From assembly GCA_023475105.1 (NCBI GenBank), contig JAMCWJ010000024.1:1-64000 (forward strand): 64,000 nucleotides of DNA, read 5' to 3'. A program made the position numbers and the translations under genes. Shown here in pieces: positions 31,184-39,388 of the stretch. The notes under the pieces are model-generated. The model was not told the origin of the DNA and ran no database searches. It saw only the letters and a list, made by a program, of their open reading frames with translations. Position 1 is the first letter of the stretch. Each line of letters opens with the position of its first letter. This stretch comes from Nitrospirota bacterium. GTDB taxonomy: Bacteria > Nitrospirota > Thermodesulfovibrionia > Thermodesulfovibrionales > UBA9159.

Positions 31184-31215
31184 ACTTTAGCAGCTAACTT
31201 TGAAGAAAATATGAA
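31184..31215 (-). promoter_or_regulatory. Promoter with 11-bp TTCATA repeats
   Basis: Minus strand TTCATA (31210-31215) and TTCAAA (31199-31204), 11 bp apart, then TAAAGT (31184-31189) only 5 bases before the ATG, so the message is probably near-leaderless. Confidence 0.55.
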
Positions 31216-31519
31216 ATCCGCTCTTCCCTTTCCGGCCGGTCACTTTACGCAGTTCTCGAAATCTGTTAATATTCTTAGGCTGAAGCGCGGTTTCAGAGCG
31301 GACACTGAGACCTTCAGCAGAGGAGGGAAGTTGATAGTCGCGGGAGGAATGCTCGGAATCCTTGCGGTCCCTTCAAACCCGGTCGCATCCCGCTTCGGAT
31401 TCGAAAGGGAAGAGTTTTTTGAACTTGAAGCCCCGGAAACGGAAAGAAAACCGGTAAAGGTCGGTTTCTCGCAGCCTTTGGAAGAACCCGGACAGCGGTT
31501 ATGGATCATAGAGGAATGA
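31211..31519 (+). CDS. Small hypothetical protein upstream of crp-like gene
   Basis: Up to 102 residues; a hydrophobic stretch (GGKLIVAGGMLGILAVPSNPV) is followed by an acidic, aromatic segment (FGFEREEFFELEAPETERK). Not recognised. The first ATG lacks a ribosome site and lies in the divergent promoter; a TTG at 31331 after AGAGGAGG is a likely true start (about 62 residues). Overlaps the regulator gene's start. Confidence 0.5.
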   Translation: MKSALPFPAGHFTQFSKSVNILRLKRGFRADTETFSRGGKLIVAGGMLGILAVPSNPVASRFGFEREEFFELEAPETERKPVKVGFSQPLEEPGQRLWIIEE

Positions 31520-32229
31520 AGCAGCAGGCCGAAATATCCGATGGCCGCTTGCTCGAGGGCTTTTTCAAGCGGCTGACCTTCCTTGCGACCCTCTCGGAGA
31601 GACAGATGGCCAATTTAATAAAGGACTTTTCTCTGTTCCGCGTCGGAAAAGGGGATGTGGTTTTCCACCAGTCCGACCACAGCGCCGACCTCTACATCGT
31701 CATCGAAGGGTCTGCCAAGGCCTCCCTTATAAACGAGGAAGGGCAGGAACTGATACTCGCCACTTTCCAAAAAGGGGACTTTTTCGGCGAGATGAGTCTC
31801 CTCGATGGAAGGCCGAGATCTGCGACCATAACCGCCGCAGAGGATTCTTTGCTTGCGGTGCTAAAACGGGAGAAATTCCTTCATTCGGTGAAGGAGGACC
31901 CGATCATCGCGATAGATCTCCTCTCTGCCCTCGTCCGGAGGCTCAGGATGACCGATGAGATGATGGAATCGATCGCCTTCCTCGACGTGAGTCAGCGTCT
32001 CCTCAGGCTCTTCCAGCAATTGGCGGAGAAAGAGGGGGAGAAAAGAAAAGACGGCTTTTCCAGGGTGAGAAAGCTCACGCACCGGGAACTCGCCGCCCGC
32101 ACAGGATCATCACGGGAAGCGGTCACGAAGGCCTTGAAGGTGCTCTCCTTCAGAAATCTGGTGAAAGAAGAAAAGGACTGCCTGTGGGTCTCTCCTGATG
32201 CGACAGAGACCGTCTCGAGGATGCCCTAG
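31501..32229 (+). CDS. Crp/Fnr-family transcriptional regulator
   Basis: 242 residues. N-terminal cyclic-nucleotide-binding barrel with GDFFGEMSLLDGRPRSATI (the Glu/Arg/Ser pattern of cNMP-binding members), central dimer helix and a C-terminal winged helix (THRELAARTGSSREAVTKAL). No N-terminal Cys cluster, so it is not FNR-like; a CRP-type ligand is more likely. Start is either this ATG or the ATG at 31516, which overlaps the preceding stop (ATGA). It may regulate the budA-ade genes that follow on the same strand. Confidence 0.93.
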   Translation: MDHRGMKQQAEISDGRLLEGFFKRLTFLATLSERQMANLIKDFSLFRVGKGDVVFHQSDHSADLYIVIEGSAKASLINEEGQELILATFQKGDFFGEMSLLDGRPRSATITAAEDSLLAVLKREKFLHSVKEDPIIAIDLLSALVRRLRMTDEMMESIAFLDVSQRLLRLFQQLAEKEGEKRKDGFSRVRKLTHRELAARTGSSREAVTKALKVLSFRNLVKEEKDCLWVSPDATETVSRMP

Positions 32230-32241
32230 AGGGGAACGGCG

Positions 32242-33060
32242 ATGCGGAAAGCGAGGAATGGACTGGCGATAAAGGGGCGCGCGGGAGCTTTTCTGCGCAT
32301 TGCGGCAGTCCTGCTTGTTGCGGGTCTTCTTTCCGCCTGTGCGGAGGTCAAAGAAACTAAGGACACTCTTTTCCAGACCTCCACGATCAATGCATTGCTT
32401 GAAGGAGTATACGACGGGACCCTCACGTACGGCGAGCTGAAAAAACATGGGGATACCGGGATAGGGACATTTGATGCCCTTGACGGCGAGATGATCGGAT
32501 TCAATGGAATGTTTTATGAGATAAAGGCGGACGGCGTCGCTTACGCCGTGGACGACTCCATGAAGACACCCTTTGCGGCAGTGACTTTCTTTGAGCCGGA
32601 CAAATCCACGGCAATCGGTTCGTTGCCGGATTACAAGGCCCTGGAAGAGTATCTCGACCGCCAACTGCCTACGAAGAACATCCCTTATGCCATAAGAATT
32701 GAAGGGACTTTTTCTTACGTCAAAACGAGAAGCGTTCCCGCACAGAAAAAACCCTACCCTCCTCTCGTTGAGGTGGTGAAGAACCAGCCTGTCTTCGAGT
32801 TCCATACTGTGAGAGGTACAATTGTCGGATTTCGCCTTCCGGAATATATGAAGGGCCTGAACGTACCCGGATACCATCTCCACTTCCTCACCGAAGATAA
32901 GAAGGCAGGGGGACACCTGCTTGAGTGCAGCATACGGAAGGCAAGAGTGGAGATCGACTTCCTCACAAAGATCTCTCTTGCGCTGCCTGAACAGGCTGAG
33001 TTTTACAAGATAGATTTGTCAAAGGAAAAGCAGGGAGAAGTCGAACGTGTGGAGAAATGA
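32242..33060 (+). CDS. budA: Alpha-acetolactate decarboxylase, lipoprotein form
   Basis: 272 residues. The enzyme converts 2-acetolactate to acetoin with a zinc ion. Family sequence QTSTINALLEGVYDGTLTYGE, GIGTFDALDGEMIGF, TPFAAVTFF and the metal-site HLHF and GGHLLEC with its three His residues. Unusually it begins with a lipoprotein signal (RIAAVLLVAGLLSAC), so the enzyme would sit in the envelope. AGGGG lies 9 bases before the ATG; the stop overlaps the next ATG. Confidence 0.9.
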   Translation: MRKARNGLAIKGRAGAFLRIAAVLLVAGLLSACAEVKETKDTLFQTSTINALLEGVYDGTLTYGELKKHGDTGIGTFDALDGEMIGFNGMFYEIKADGVAYAVDDSMKTPFAAVTFFEPDKSTAIGSLPDYKALEEYLDRQLPTKNIPYAIRIEGTFSYVKTRSVPAQKKPYPPLVEVVKNQPVFEFHTVRGTIVGFRLPEYMKGLNVPGYHLHFLTEDKKAGGHLLECSIRKARVEIDFLTKISLALPEQAEFYKIDLSKEKQGEVERVEK

Positions 33061-34700
33061 TGGAGCAAGTCCGGTCCGTCTCGGGGAATATCGTTGATCT
33101 CGCCACGGAGGAGATTTACCCCGGCACGCTCGAGATAAACGACGACAGGATAACGAACATAAGGAGGGACAAGTCCCCTTATGACACGTATATCCTTCCC
33201 GGTCTAATCGATTCCCATATCCATATCGAGAGCTCTATGCTCGCGCCCTCGGAATTTGCGCGAATCGCCTGCATCCACGGCACAGTTGCAGCTGTCTCGG
33301 ATCCTCATGAGATCGCCAACGTCCTCGGGATAGAAGGGGTAGACTTCATGGTGAGAAACGGACGGTCCGTGCCCTTCAAGTTCTTTTTCAGCGCCCCTTC
33401 CTGCGTCCCGGCAACACCTTTCGAAACCTCGGGCGCTTCGCTGGGGCTTCGGGAGACAGAGGAGCTTCTGAAAAGAGACGAGATAAAGTATCTGGGCGAG
33501 GTGATGAACTTTCCCGGTGTCCTCGCAAATGATCCGGAAGTGATGGGAAAGGTCAGGATCGCAACAGGCCTCGACAAGAAAGTGGACGGTCACGCACCGG
33601 GCCTTCGCGGCAATGACCTGAGAAAATACGTCGAAGCGGGCATATCGACGGACCATGAATGCCTCAGCAGGGAAGAGGCGAGAGAAAAACTGGGCTGCGG
33701 AATGAAGATCATGATCAGGGAAGGCTCTGCCGCGCGGAACTTCGACGACCTTGCCCCGCTCATCGAAGAGCATCCCGAGGGCTGTATGTTCTGCTGCGAC
33801 GATCTGCACCCGCATGATCTGATCGGGGGACAGATCAACTCTCTCGTGAAAAAGGCCCTCGCTGCGGGCCTCGACCGCATGAAAGTGCTGAGGTGCGCCT
33901 GCATGAACCCCGTGCTGCACTATGGTCTGGAATTGGGACTCCTCCAAACAGGCGATTTTGCCGATTTTATCGTGATCGACGACTTTGCGCGCTTTACGGT
34001 ATTGAAAACCGTCATCAACGGAAAACTCGTTTCGGCGGACGGGAAGACGTTCATACCGAAAGTGAAGACTGAAGCGCTGAATAATTTCAGCACGGACAGA
34101 AAAAGGCCTTCCGACTTTCTTCTGAAGGAGAAGGGCGGCAGGTTGCAGCTGATCGAGGCCTTTGACGGTCAGCTGATTACGGGAAGAACGTTTGCCCGGC
34201 CCAAAGTCGAGAGGGGATTCGTCGTTTCCGATCCCGGGGCCGACATCCTGAAAATCGCGGTCGTGAACCGCTATCGGGACAGGCCCCCGGCAACAGGTTT
34301 CATAAAGGGGTTCGGGCTGAAAAGGGGAGCGCTCGCTTCGTCCGTTGCTCACGATTCGCACAACATCGTCGCTGTGGGGGTGGACGACGAAGACCTCTGT
34401 AGGGCAGTCAACCTCGTGATCGCACAGAAGGGCGGATTGGCCGCGGTCTGCGGTGAGAGAGAAGAACTCCTCCCTCTGCCGCTGGCAGGGATAATGTCCT
34501 CTGAAGACGGGTACGAGGTGGCGGAACGCTATTCAGCGCTCGACAGAATGGCAAAGGAACTCGGTTCCTCGTTAAGCGCCCCCTTTATGACCCTCTCGTT
34601 CATGGCGCTTCTTGTGATTCCGACAATCAAGCTCAGCGATAAAGGGCTGTTCGACGGAGAGAGGTTTGAGTTTATAGATCTCTTTGAAACGGCAGACTAA
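33057..34700 (+). CDS. ade: Adenine deaminase
   Basis: 547 residues of the amidohydrolase superfamily; deaminates adenine to hypoxanthine for purine salvage (hpt lies in the same window). Metal motif PGLIDSHIHIESSML, the later KVDGHAPGLRG and TDHECLSREEAREKL, and the C-terminal lobe with FGLKRGALASSVAHDSHN. Length agrees with the Ade family. Starts in the budA stop (ATGA). Its end overlaps the convergent fabD end by 3 bases. Confidence 0.95.
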   Translation: MMEQVRSVSGNIVDLATEEIYPGTLEINDDRITNIRRDKSPYDTYILPGLIDSHIHIESSMLAPSEFARIACIHGTVAAVSDPHEIANVLGIEGVDFMVRNGRSVPFKFFFSAPSCVPATPFETSGASLGLRETEELLKRDEIKYLGEVMNFPGVLANDPEVMGKVRIATGLDKKVDGHAPGLRGNDLRKYVEAGISTDHECLSREEAREKLGCGMKIMIREGSAARNFDDLAPLIEEHPEGCMFCCDDLHPHDLIGGQINSLVKKALAAGLDRMKVLRCACMNPVLHYGLELGLLQTGDFADFIVIDDFARFTVLKTVINGKLVSADGKTFIPKVKTEALNNFSTDRKRPSDFLLKEKGGRLQLIEAFDGQLITGRTFARPKVERGFVVSDPGADILKIAVVNRYRDRPPATGFIKGFGLKRGALASSVAHDSHNIVAVGVDDEDLCRAVNLVIAQKGGLAAVCGEREELLPLPLAGIMSSEDGYEVAERYSALDRMAKELGSSLSAPFMTLSFMALLVIPTIKLSDKGLFDGERFEFIDLFETAD

Positions 34701-35626
34701 GGTCCGACCTGCGACAGCGTCGCTTCGAGGCTCTTCATATCTTCGACATTCAGTGTCTTCGCCTCCGGCATTATCCTCCTCACTAACCCCGAGAGGACCT
34801 TGCCCGGCCCGACCTCCACAAACGTATGTATGCCGGAATCAGCGATGACATTGATCGAATCTTCCCACAACAGAGGACTGTTCAGCTGGCGTACCAGCGA
34901 GGCCTTTATACTGTCGGTGCTGTTCAGAAACATAGCACCCGCATTGTTCACGACAGGAATCGAGGGATTTCTGAACTCCACCCTGCCGAGCAACTCGCCG
35001 AGTCTTTCGGACGCGCCCACCATAAGCGTGCAGTGAGACGGAACACTCACCGCCAGGGCGATGGCCCTTTTGGCTCCCGCCTCTCTCGCGCGTTTCATCG
35101 CCTCCTCGACCGCTTCCCTCTCTCCGGCAATCACGATCTGGCCGGGGCTGTTGTAATTTGCAGGAGCCGCATATCCCGACCGGAGGGACAAGCATATCTC
35201 ATCGATCTGCTCCCTCTTCAACCCCAGAATCGCGGCCATGAGTCCCCTGCCCTGAGGAACCGCCTCCTGCATGAATTCCCCCCTCTTCTCGGTAAGCTTC
35301 ACGGCGTCCCCGAAGGCAAGAACCCCTGCGGCCACGAGGGCGGAATATTCCCCGAGGCTGTGGCCTGCAACGACGGAAGGGGTCACTCCCTTTGAAGAGA
35401 GCACCCTGTGGATAGCGATGCTTGCCGTGAGAATGCAGGGTTGCGTCCTGAAGGTCCTGTTGAGTTCTTCCACCGGTCCCTCAAAAGACAACCGGACCAG
35501 ATTATACCCGAGGGCATCAGTTGCTTCCCGGAACGTCTCCTTTGCCTCTTCGAAATTCTCATATATCTCTTTTCCCATCCCCACATACTGGGAACCCTGA
35601 CCGGGGAAGACAAAGCAGAGCTTCAT
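34697..35626 (-). CDS. fabD: Malonyl-CoA:ACP transacylase
   Basis: 309 residues. Transfers malonyl from CoA to acyl carrier protein to start fatty-acid elongation. N-terminal FPGQGSQYVGMG, nucleophile Ser in VAGHSLGEYSAL, the conserved QEAVPQGRG loop and catalytic His in SVPSH. Stands apart from other fab genes here and faces ade. Confidence 0.96.
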   Translation of the reverse strand: MKLCFVFPGQGSQYVGMGKEIYENFEEAKETFREATDALGYNLVRLSFEGPVEELNRTFRTQPCILTASIAIHRVLSSKGVTPSVVAGHSLGEYSALVAAGVLAFGDAVKLTEKRGEFMQEAVPQGRGLMAAILGLKREQIDEICLSLRSGYAAPANYNSPGQIVIAGEREAVEEAMKRAREAGAKRAIALAVSVPSHCTLMVGASERLGELLGRVEFRNPSIPVVNNAGAMFLNSTDSIKASLVRQLNSPLLWEDSINVIADSGIHTFVEVGPGKVLSGLVRRIMPEAKTLNVEDMKSLEATLSQVGP

Positions 35627-35838
35627 TTATCTTCTCTCCTGCATGCAATGAGACATCACGATGACCTGACGCAGGACACGCCGTCGAAAAATTCTTGTAC
35701 GACATCTTATAAAAGAAAACCCTTGAGAGAATTGGCGAAAAAGGTTGATCCTGAACAAGAGGAGGCATGCCATATAATTATCCTGTCGATTAGAAGAATT
35801 TTGAGACAAATGTCCCGCGTCTCTTCTTTTCACGTGCA

Positions 35839-37032
35839 TCAGCTCTTTGCTTCCTTTATTTTCTTTATCAGCAGCGGCACGATTTCATACACATCGCCTA
35901 CAATCCCGAATTTGGCGACGTTGAAGATAGGCGCGTCCGGGTTTTTGTTGATCGCTATGATTATGTCCGAGGACTGCATGCCCACAAGATGCTGGACCGC
36001 ACCCGATATGCCGCAGGCGAAATAAATTTTGGGGCAGACCGTCTTCCCCGTCTGCCCGACCTGGTGCCGATAGGGTATCCATCCTTCGTCCACAGCAGCC
36101 CTCGAAGCGCCGACAGCGCCGCCCAGGACCTCTGCGAGTTCTTCGAGGAGCCGGAATCCCTTCGCGTCGCCGAGCCCTCTCCCTCCGGACACGATGATGT
36201 CCGCCTCCTGGAGGTTCACCGTCACCTCCGACACTTCCTGAACGGTATCAAGGACTTTCGTACGTGAAGAGAGGCCTTCCGCTTCGACGTGGACGATTTC
36301 TCCGGACCTGCTCTCGTCATAGTCGCCTCGTTTCATCACCCTCGGCCTTACCGTTGCCATCTGCGGCCTGCTGTTGGGGCACAGGATCGTCGCCATGATG
36401 TTCCCGCCGAAGGCCGGCCGTATTTGGAGAAGGTTGCCGGAGTCGGCGTCTATGTCGAGAGCGGTGCAATCCGCAGTCAGACCTGTTCTCAGTCCGGCTG
36501 CAACCCTCGGGAAAAAAGAGCGCCCTACGGCTGTCGCTCCTGTGAGGACTATCTCGGGCCTGTGTTCCCGGATAAGCAGCGAAAGAAGGTCGGCGCAGGG
36601 CTCATCGTTGAACCGCTCAAAGACGGGACTGACGGAAAGGAATACCCTGTCGGCGCCCCATCTCACAAGTTCCCGGGCCTCGGACTCAGAGGCGCCAAAA
36701 AGGATCGCAGTAAGCTGTGCGCGCCTCTCATCGGCAAGTCGCCTCCCGGCGCCCAGGAGTTCATACGCAACGGAAGCGACCTTGCCCCCTCTTTGCTCGG
36801 CGAAAATCCATATTCCCGAATAATCGTCCTTGTGTGCCTCCGGCGCCGTCTCCCCTGCCTCGTGTACCTCCCTGATCGCCCCCTCGGGACAAACGCCGAG
36901 GCATGCCCTGCAGAGCTGACAGTATTCGGTGATGAGCGCCTTACCTTCCTTTATGACGATCGCGCTGAACGGGCAGGAAGCGATACAGGTTTCGCAGCCT
37001 GTGCACGTTTCACCGCTCACCACTATACGCAT
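35839..37032 (-). CDS. etfA: Electron-transfer flavoprotein alpha subunit with N-terminal 2[4Fe-4S] ferredoxin domain
   Basis: 397 residues. Residues about 1-60 form a ferredoxin: CTGCETCIASCP and CQLCRACLGVCP. The rest is EtfA with the FAD-binding C-terminus (SGGRGLGD, GASRAAVDEGWIPYRHQVGQTGK, YFACGISGAVQHL, INKNPDAPIF). Such fusions occur in anaerobes, where they link acyl-CoA dehydrogenases to low-potential carriers. Its ATG overlaps the end of etfB by 10 bases. An acyl-CoA dehydrogenase gene is 9 kb away. Confidence 0.95.
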   Translation of the reverse strand: MRIVVSGETCTGCETCIASCPFSAIVIKEGKALITEYCQLCRACLGVCPEGAIREVHEAGETAPEAHKDDYSGIWIFAEQRGGKVASVAYELLGAGRRLADERRAQLTAILFGASESEARELVRWGADRVFLSVSPVFERFNDEPCADLLSLLIREHRPEIVLTGATAVGRSFFPRVAAGLRTGLTADCTALDIDADSGNLLQIRPAFGGNIMATILCPNSRPQMATVRPRVMKRGDYDESRSGEIVHVEAEGLSSRTKVLDTVQEVSEVTVNLQEADIIVSGGRGLGDAKGFRLLEELAEVLGGAVGASRAAVDEGWIPYRHQVGQTGKTVCPKIYFACGISGAVQHLVGMQSSDIIIAINKNPDAPIFNVAKFGIVGDVYEIVPLLIKKIKEAKS

Positions 37033-37805
37033 TTAAGCCCCCTCAGTTCCCGGACCAGCGCATCAGTCTGCTGCTCCGCGTTCCCTTCCAGCATCTTTCT
37101 GTCCTTTTTTGCCTGCGGCGCAAAGATGTTCTTTACCTGCGTCGGAGAACCCTGCAACCCTATCTTGCCGGGGTCTGCATCCACGTCCGAAGAAGTCCAT
37201 CGCGTAATAACCGCTTTTTTCGCAGCCATCTTTCCCTTGAGGGAGGGAAGCCTCGGCTGGTTGAGTTCCCTCACCACAGTGAGCAAAACCGGGAGAGATG
37301 ATTCCACAATGTCATATCCCTCATCCATCAACCTCTGGACCCTGATCGCTCCGGGCCGAATGTCCTCAATCTTTCTCACGTACGAAACATGGGGAATGTC
37401 CAGGAATTCGGCGATCTCCGGGCCGACCTGCGCAGTATCGCCGTCAATCGCCTGCTTTCCGCAGATCACAATATCGGCGCCGAGCTTCCCGATGGCGCGT
37501 GAAAGAGTATACGACGTCGCCCAGGTATCCGAACCCGCGAAACCCCTGTCTGTGAGAAGGACAGCTTCGTCGGCTCCTGTCGCGAGAGCCTCCCTCAGAA
37601 TCATTTCAGCCTGAGGCGGTCCCATGGTGACGACCGTAACAGCGCCCGCCGCCTTCTCTTTGATCTGAAGGGCCGCCTCGAGGGCATGCATATCATAGGG
37701 GTTTATGATACTGGTCACACCGTCCCGTATGAGGGTATTTGTTTCGGGATTGATCCTCACCTCCGCGGTATCGGGGACCTGCTTCATGCACACAACTATC
37801 TTCAC
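37023..37805 (-). CDS. etfB: Electron-transfer flavoprotein beta subunit
   Basis: About 260 residues, partner of EtfA. Family patterns KIVVCMKQVPDT, INPYDMHALEAAL, VVTMGPPQAEMILREALA, GADEAVLLTDRGFAGSDTWATSY and ICGKQAIDGDTAQVGPEIAE. The GTG start was chosen since GGAGGAATACAAAGC precedes it; an earlier in-frame ATG is not supported. The transposon lies about 110 bp upstream, just beyond the -35 element. Confidence 0.95.
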   Translation of the reverse strand: MKIVVCMKQVPDTAEVRINPETNTLIRDGVTSIINPYDMHALEAALQIKEKAAGAVTVVTMGPPQAEMILREALATGADEAVLLTDRGFAGSDTWATSYTLSRAIGKLGADIVICGKQAIDGDTAQVGPEIAEFLDIPHVSYVRKIEDIRPGAIRVQRLMDEGYDIVESSLPVLLTVVRELNQPRLPSLKGKMAAKKAVITRWTSSDVDADPGKIGLQGSPTQVKNIFAPQAKKDRKMLEGNAEQQTDALVRELRGLKCV

Positions 37806-37869
37806 GCTTTGTATTCCTCCGCAGTCAAAGGACTCGATCTTCATTACCGGCAGCGCGCCGCAAACAAAT

Positions 37870-37898
37870 ATTATACGACGCCGGTATGGTGAAGTAAA
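37870..37898 (-). promoter_or_regulatory. Promoter of etfBA
   Basis: Minus strand TTTACT (37893-37898), 17 bases, TATAAT (37870-37875). The transposon inserted only 16 bp beyond the -35, so upstream control sites may have been displaced. Confidence 0.65.
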
Positions 37899-37905
37899 GG
37901 CAAAG

Positions 37906-37913
37906 GGCTTTCC
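37906..37913. repeat. 8-bp target-site duplication, left
   Basis: GGCTTTCC immediately outside the left terminal inverted repeat; identical to 41388-41395. Confidence 0.85.
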
Positions 37914-37944
37914 GGTAGTGGGTCAGTTTGAAATACTTAGGGTA

Positions 37945-37973
37945 TTGCCATGCTTGAGCGGACATGCTACACT
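37945..37973 (+). promoter_or_regulatory. Promoter of the histone-like gene (leaderless)
   Basis: TTGCCA (37945-37950), 17 bases, TACACT (37968-37973); the ATG is only 5 bases further, so transcription should begin at the start codon. The spacer contains TGCTTGAGCGG, also found in the transposase promoter. Confidence 0.65.
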
Positions 37974-37978
37974 AAAGC

Positions 37979-38206
37979 ATGGAAAAGAAGAGAAAGAAAA
38001 CACCCTCAGATGTTAGTCAGCTTGCTAAGTTCATAGTAGATCAAACCACAGGAGAACCAGCAAAAGAAAAGAACCTTGCCGCCGTTGCCCTAGGTCGCCT
38101 CGGTGGATTGAAGGGCGGCAGGGCAAGGGCAGAGAAGCTATCGGCGAAGAAACGGAAGGCTATAGCGCAAAAGGCCGCTAAAGCTCGTTGGTCTAAGAAA
38201 CAGTAG
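37979..38206 (+). CDS. Small basic histone-H1-like protein
   Basis: 75 residues, Lys/Arg/Ala-rich. The middle reads KNLAAVALGRLGGLKGGRAR and the end KRKAIAQKAAKARW, a pattern shared with many short bacterial proteins annotated as histone H1-like or RNA-binding. The same GGxARAExLSxxKRKxIAxKAAxARW block opens the next gene. It probably binds nucleic acid. First gene of the transposon. Confidence 0.8.
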   Translation: MEKKRKKTPSDVSQLAKFIVDQTTGEPAKEKNLAAVALGRLGGLKGGRARAEKLSAKKRKAIAQKAAKARWSKKQ

Positions 38207-38262
38207 AGTCCCCGCATTCATTGTTATATTTCCCGTTGTAATTGCAAGCACAAAAATACCTC

Positions 38263-38297
38263 TTGACTTTTATGCTTGCACCTTCTATACTGCAAGC
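38263..38297 (+). promoter_or_regulatory. Promoter and operator of the P63C gene
   Basis: TTGACT (38263-38268), 17 bases, TATACT (38286-38291). GCTTGCA (38274-38280) and TGCAAGC (38291-38297) form an inverted repeat around the -10; TGCAAGC recurs at 38243-38249 and 38316-38322. This looks like an autoregulatory operator. Confidence 0.65.
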
Positions 38298-38322
38298 AGA
38301 AACACTTAATGGAGGTGCAAGC

Positions 38323-39342
38323 ATGGAAGACAAGAAAGATAAGAAGGCTAAGGGCGGGCACGCGAGGGCTGAGGCTTTATCACCGGAGAAAAGAAAAGAA
38401 ATTGCAAGTAAGGCAGCATTAGCTCGCTGGAATGCAGATGTGCCAAAAGCAGAGTATGAAGGATTAGTTAAGATAGGGGATAAAACATTAGCTGCTGCTG
38501 TTCTACCGAACGGGAAAAGAGTATTAACACAATCTGCATTCTTAATAACTCTTGGTCGATCCCGCACACCAAAGGCTGGGACGGGGGTATTAAGCACTGT
38601 CGACGGAATACCCTTTTTTCTACAAGCTGAAGCATTAAAACCGTTTATTTCCGAAGAGTTGTTGGTGTCGACTACTCCCATATTCTTTCTTACAAAGAGT
38701 GGTAAGAAAATGGTCGGATATGATGCTCAATTACTCCCCATGGTGGCAGAAGTATATTTGAGAATGAGGGATAGCTATTTGTCAAAGGGCAAAAAAGTCC
38801 CACGACAATATGAGCACATTATTAGAGCTTGCGATATCGTAATGCGAGGACTTGCACATGTGGGAATCATAGCTCTTGTTGATGAAGCAACAGGGTATCA
38901 GGACATCAGAGATAGGATAGCTCTCCAAAAAATATTAGATAAATACTTAACGGATGAATGGGCAAAGTGGACGAAAACTTTTCCCGATGATTACTACAAA
39001 GAATTGTTTAGGCTCAAGAGTGTACCCTATCCTCCCGTGCCGTCTTCCACGAAGAAGCCAGGTTATGTAGGCCATTGGACAAATGACGTTATATATTCCC
39101 GCTTAGCTCCTGGTGTGTTAGAAGCGTTAAAGAAGAAGAATCCTCGTCTTCCTTCCGGCAATCGGGCAAGAAAATACTTCCAATATTTGACGAACGATTA
39201 TGGGCATCCCGAATTAAAAGATTTGCTTTCCAACGTCATTTTTTTGATGAAGGGATGTATAAGCTGGGATGATTTCAAGACTCGCTTGGATAAGGCTAAG
39301 CCCAAATATGGCAAGACCCTATCTCTTGATTTTCATGATTAA
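38323..39342 (+). CDS. P63C-domain protein with N-terminal histone-like segment
   Basis: 339 residues. Residues 1-40 repeat the basic block of the previous gene (GGHARAEALSPEKRKEIASK AALARW in two pieces). The rest matches the P63C domain first seen in phage proteins: GRSRTPKAGTG, IPFFLQAEALKPFI, GYDAQLLPMVAEVYL, IRACDIVMRGLAHVGIIALVDEATGYQ and FPDDYYKELFRL. The biochemical role of P63C is unknown. Start chosen by GGAGGTGCAAGC before the ATG. A passenger gene of the transposon. Confidence 0.85.
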   Translation: MEDKKDKKAKGGHARAEALSPEKRKEIASKAALARWNADVPKAEYEGLVKIGDKTLAAAVLPNGKRVLTQSAFLITLGRSRTPKAGTGVLSTVDGIPFFLQAEALKPFISEELLVSTTPIFFLTKSGKKMVGYDAQLLPMVAEVYLRMRDSYLSKGKKVPRQYEHIIRACDIVMRGLAHVGIIALVDEATGYQDIRDRIALQKILDKYLTDEWAKWTKTFPDDYYKELFRLKSVPYPPVPSSTKKPGYVGHWTNDVIYSRLAPGVLEALKKKNPRLPSGNRARKYFQYLTNDYGHPELKDLLSNVIFLMKGCISWDDFKTRLDKAKPKYGKTLSLDFHD

Positions 39343-39353
39343 TAAAATAATGC

Positions 39354-39382
39354 TTGACACTGCTTGAGCGGTCAAGTATAAT
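39354..39382 (+). promoter_or_regulatory. Consensus sigma-70 promoter of the transposase (leaderless)
   Basis: TTGACA (39354-39359), exactly 17 bases, TATAAT (39377-39382), then 6 bases to the ATG. The spacer contains CTTGAGCGGTCAAG, a palindrome likely to bind a repressor. Confidence 0.8.
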
Positions 39383-39388
39383 ATAATC

